Shown here piece by piece: positions 61,640 through 64,000 of a stretch of DNA of 64,000 nucleotides. The notes beneath the pieces are model-generated. The model made no database searches and was not told where the DNA came from. It saw nothing but the letters and a program-made list of their open reading frames with translations. Origin of the DNA: Costus lasius (Eukaryota > Streptophyta > Magnoliopsida > Zingiberales > Costaceae); contig CM050453.2 of assembly GCA_027563935.2 (NCBI GenBank), positions 83,860,665 to 83,924,664 of the forward strand, read 5' to 3'. Every line of letters begins with the position of its first letter. Positions within the stretch are counted from its first letter, which is position 1. Made by a program: the position numbers and the translations under genes.

Positions 61640-63980
61640 TTAGATTCACCCTATAATTTTGTAATGTCCATATTTGGAATTCTTCCCCAGACATGTAGTA
61701 CTGATATGATGAGTTTCACATATTTAGAGAATTTGCTTGATCGAGTTGTACTTGAGTAGTATGAACCACTGCCACTAAAACTAGAACAGGAACCAAGATA
61801 TGGATACATATTAGATTGGTCAGGTCTATATCCATAGCTTGGTTGTTTCCATGAAGATCCACTCTCTGTCTTAAAAGGTAACGTAAACCTCATCTTGTTA
61901 TAGTTTTATAAGGCTTGTTTCGTTGTTTACTTGGAGTTGAGCCTTTACCTTGCCTTTGATATTGTAACGGTTGAGTCCTAAGACGTTCATGATTATTATC
62001 TTGAGTTGAATGAGTGTATTCTACCTCAACCGTCCATGACTTTATTTTTTGCTGTGTAAATGACACATAACTTGAGCCACCGCTACCATCTGTACTTGCA
62101 TGGCTATCTACTGTGCAAATATTGGTTAAACTATCCAAGAGCATCCACTGAGAATTATATTCTCAACTAATTTTTCATCCCTTGATATTGTAAAATTAGA
62201 ACTAGACCATTCTCTAGATGTAATCATTGCTTTGAGACCTATTTTCTTTGAGAGTAATAATTTTAAAAATAAAAAAATGTGTTGCGAACCTCATTCTCGA
62301 AGGACATAGTATCTTTTCTTCCACAAATTATTGCATTTTAGCATGTACCCAATAGTGGTTATAGATGGACTAGATGATAGTTTGTGTACCCTTTAAAGTA
62401 TTTTTCTATCTAATTCTCCAGTATCTTGTATCATCAAATTAATACAGTGTGCGGTGCAAGATGACCAAATAATATGTAGAAAATCCAGAGTGATCACTGG
62501 ACAGCTTTTAAAATTACTGCCATAATCATGGATTAGTTGAACATTATATTGAGGGTTGATTTCTTCTGTTACCCTTTTCATAATGCTACTACAGTGTTAT
62601 CAATAGCGTATCGCGGAAAATAGCAAAAAGCTAAAAATCCGCAATATGATATAGCGGATTGCGTTGCGGGCGAATAGCGGAGGTCACATAATGTTTAAAA
62701 TATATATTATACACATAAAAAATTAAGTATAACGTTTGAAATATATGTTATATACCTAATAAATTAAGCTACATAAAAATAAAATAAATTATGTAAAGAA
62801 AGATCACATAGTACCAACTCAATTCAACTCATAATTTTAATTTCTAAAATTTAAAAATATTATAATGTGGTCCTATCCTTTATAGCGGTGCTATAGCGTT
62901 TCATAGCGGATTGCTCAAAAACCGCTATGGAAAAACGCTATAGCGCCGCTATTGCGGCTATTTAACAACACTGTGCTACTAACATATGATACATTATGAG
63001 ATTCAGACGAAACATCAATAGACCTATGAAAAGTTACTTTCCTATTATGGTAAATAAGAAAATTTATAATACTTATCTTCATTGGCCTACACATTAAAGT
63101 GACTCCAAAATCTTTCCATTGAGGTTTCATATCTTTGATTTAAGTTTTGCATTCTTTAACTTCGTTATCGAGATACGATCTAGTAATCTCACAAGCGGTA
63201 AGGGGCTTAATTCTTAGCCCACAATCTTGAATTTTGGACACCATAGAATAGTAATATGGATCATTTACTATATTTGGTGGAATCCTACTGAAATAAAACT
63301 ATTTTGAAATGGCTCGATTAATATCTACCTGTTTGTTCTTTGTATAGATGCCATCAATTGCATCTGCTTACTTGATTTAGAAGAGAAATGCTTTGGGATC
63401 AATATCAATGGGGGCATGACCCAGTACGTCTATTGAATCCAAAAAAAGAAGAAATAACTCATACCTCCATGCATGCTAGCACATCGACTCAATAGTGGAG
63501 CAGGTTCCATACCGCCTAAGCCACTTGCGCTCCCAGATCCCCCCATGTAGGAAGGTTGCTCTACAAAGCACATAGAAGCAGACCACACATCTGCTTCGTA
63601 TGCAAATGGAGCTCTAGAGGCATGTATAGCTTCCTTCATCTCCATTTGTTGTGCAGTATCATCATGCTGACCTTGTATGGATCATACCTGGTAGGCCCCA
63701 CAACATGATGGTCAAAATCCCCGCGTTCATTGACAATACGTTGTTTAGTGATTTTGTACAAATCTAATTTTGCTTTTTAGCTCTTCGGAGCTCTTACTGT
63801 ACTTTCGTACAATTTGCAACGTCAACAAAGCGCCTGATGAGATGTTGCTTCACACGAGTAGCACCTTTGCTTTGAAAACTTTTTGACAGTGAATACACTA
63901 CTAATGGTGCCGGTTATCCGGCATCTTACGTGCATATTGCTACACAAGATCAGTATCTCTTTTTGCCATTGGAAGAGAAA
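61640..63980 (-). pseudogene. hAT transposase relic, copy 3, split by a MITE
   Basis: The minus strand from 63970 begins with MAKRDTDLV and a degenerate BED-type finger (CIHCQKVFK). A linker with MGGSGSASGLGGMEPAP is at 63.5 kb. The DUF659 domain spans 63.13-62.98 kb (WKDFGVTLMCRPMKISIINF) and continues after the MITE at 62.58-62.39 kb (LIHDYGSNFKSCPVITLDFL, SCTAHCINLMIQDTGELDRK). A segment like CPSRMRFATHFF lies at about 62.3 kb, and a Ser/Gly/Tyr-rich C-terminus at 62.14-61.65 kb (SSFSGSGSYYSS). The hAT dimerisation block is missing, so the middle is deleted. Stops and shifts show it is inactive. Confidence 0.8.
62592..62973. mobile_element. MITE (382 bp) inserted in the hAT relic, perfect 8-bp duplication
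   Basis: The left end CAGTGTTATCAATAGCG and the right end, reverse-complemented CAGTGTTGTTAAATAGCCGC, are inverted repeats. TGCTACTA flanks both sides (62584-62591 and 62974-62981). Subterminal AGCGG/CCGCTAT words are dense and the core is AT-rich. It sits within the DUF659 part of the host relic, so it is younger than that insertion. The 8-bp duplication fits a hAT-mobilised, non-autonomous element. Confidence 0.9.
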
Positions 63981-64000
63981 AAAAAGTTTAAAGAAAAAAG

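Overview
This is a stretch of a flowering-plant nuclear genome. It has spliced genes with canonical GT-AG introns, no bacterial gene organisation, and a dense nest of LTR retrotransposons and hAT-type DNA transposons. The mix of Angela/BARE-1-like Ty1-copia and Athila/Tat-like Ty3-gypsy elements, together with very large TE-filled introns, suggests a monocot with a large genome. That is an inference: no marker here fixes the taxon.

The only clear cellular gene is a plus-strand KDM5/JARID1-type histone H3K4 demethylase of the plant JMJ14/JMJ15/JMJ18/JMJ703 clade. Ten coding exons can be placed between 18284 and 57407, and a GC-rich 5' untranslated exon is likely at about 14.09-14.59 kb. The domain order is JmjN, JmjC, C5HC2 zinc finger, FYRN, FYRC. 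Two introns are huge (18557-37487 and 38154-54308) and hold most of the transposable elements in the window. The reading phases of the first and second placed coding exons do not match, so at least one short linking exon is unplaced. The 3' end of the gene was not found and probably lies beyond the right edge.

Layout. 0.15-0.75 kb: relic of a gypsy gag (+). 0.75-6.45 kb: Athila/Tat-like Ty3-gypsy element (-), with ORF-1/env-like, protease, gag, PBS and LTR, but no reverse transcriptase or integrase between protease and the env-like ORF. 6.46-10.67 kb: Angela-like copia (-) with an 859-codon open integrase-RT-RNase H region and its 3' LTR, cut at its 5' side by a patchwork of short repeats. 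10.8-13.98 kb: LTR-like region with an array of near-palindromic motifs. 14.1-18.3 kb: probable first exon and first intron of the demethylase gene, holding a reverse-strand DUF936 pseudogene. 18.6-37.5 kb: giant intron with a hAT MITE, a roughly 10-kb decayed Angela-like copia carrying a solo gypsy-type LTR, a second MITE and a four-copy 183-bp tandem repeat. 37.5-38.2 kb: JmjN exons. 38.2-54.3 kb: second giant intron, with CCGGTACCGG-type MITEs, a 1.8-kb hAT element that carries an intact RING-H2 gene instead of a transposase, copia relics and a hAT transposase relic. 54.3-57.4 kb: JmjC to FYRC exons. 57.4-64 kb: two further hAT transposase relics, one split by a MITE.

No completely new system can be demonstrated. 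The most unusual objects are the RING-H2 gene inside a hAT element with perfect 8-bp target duplications, the giant-intron demethylase with an altered HVENHH motif and a missing linker exon, and the palindromic or tandem arrays inside non-coding DNA.
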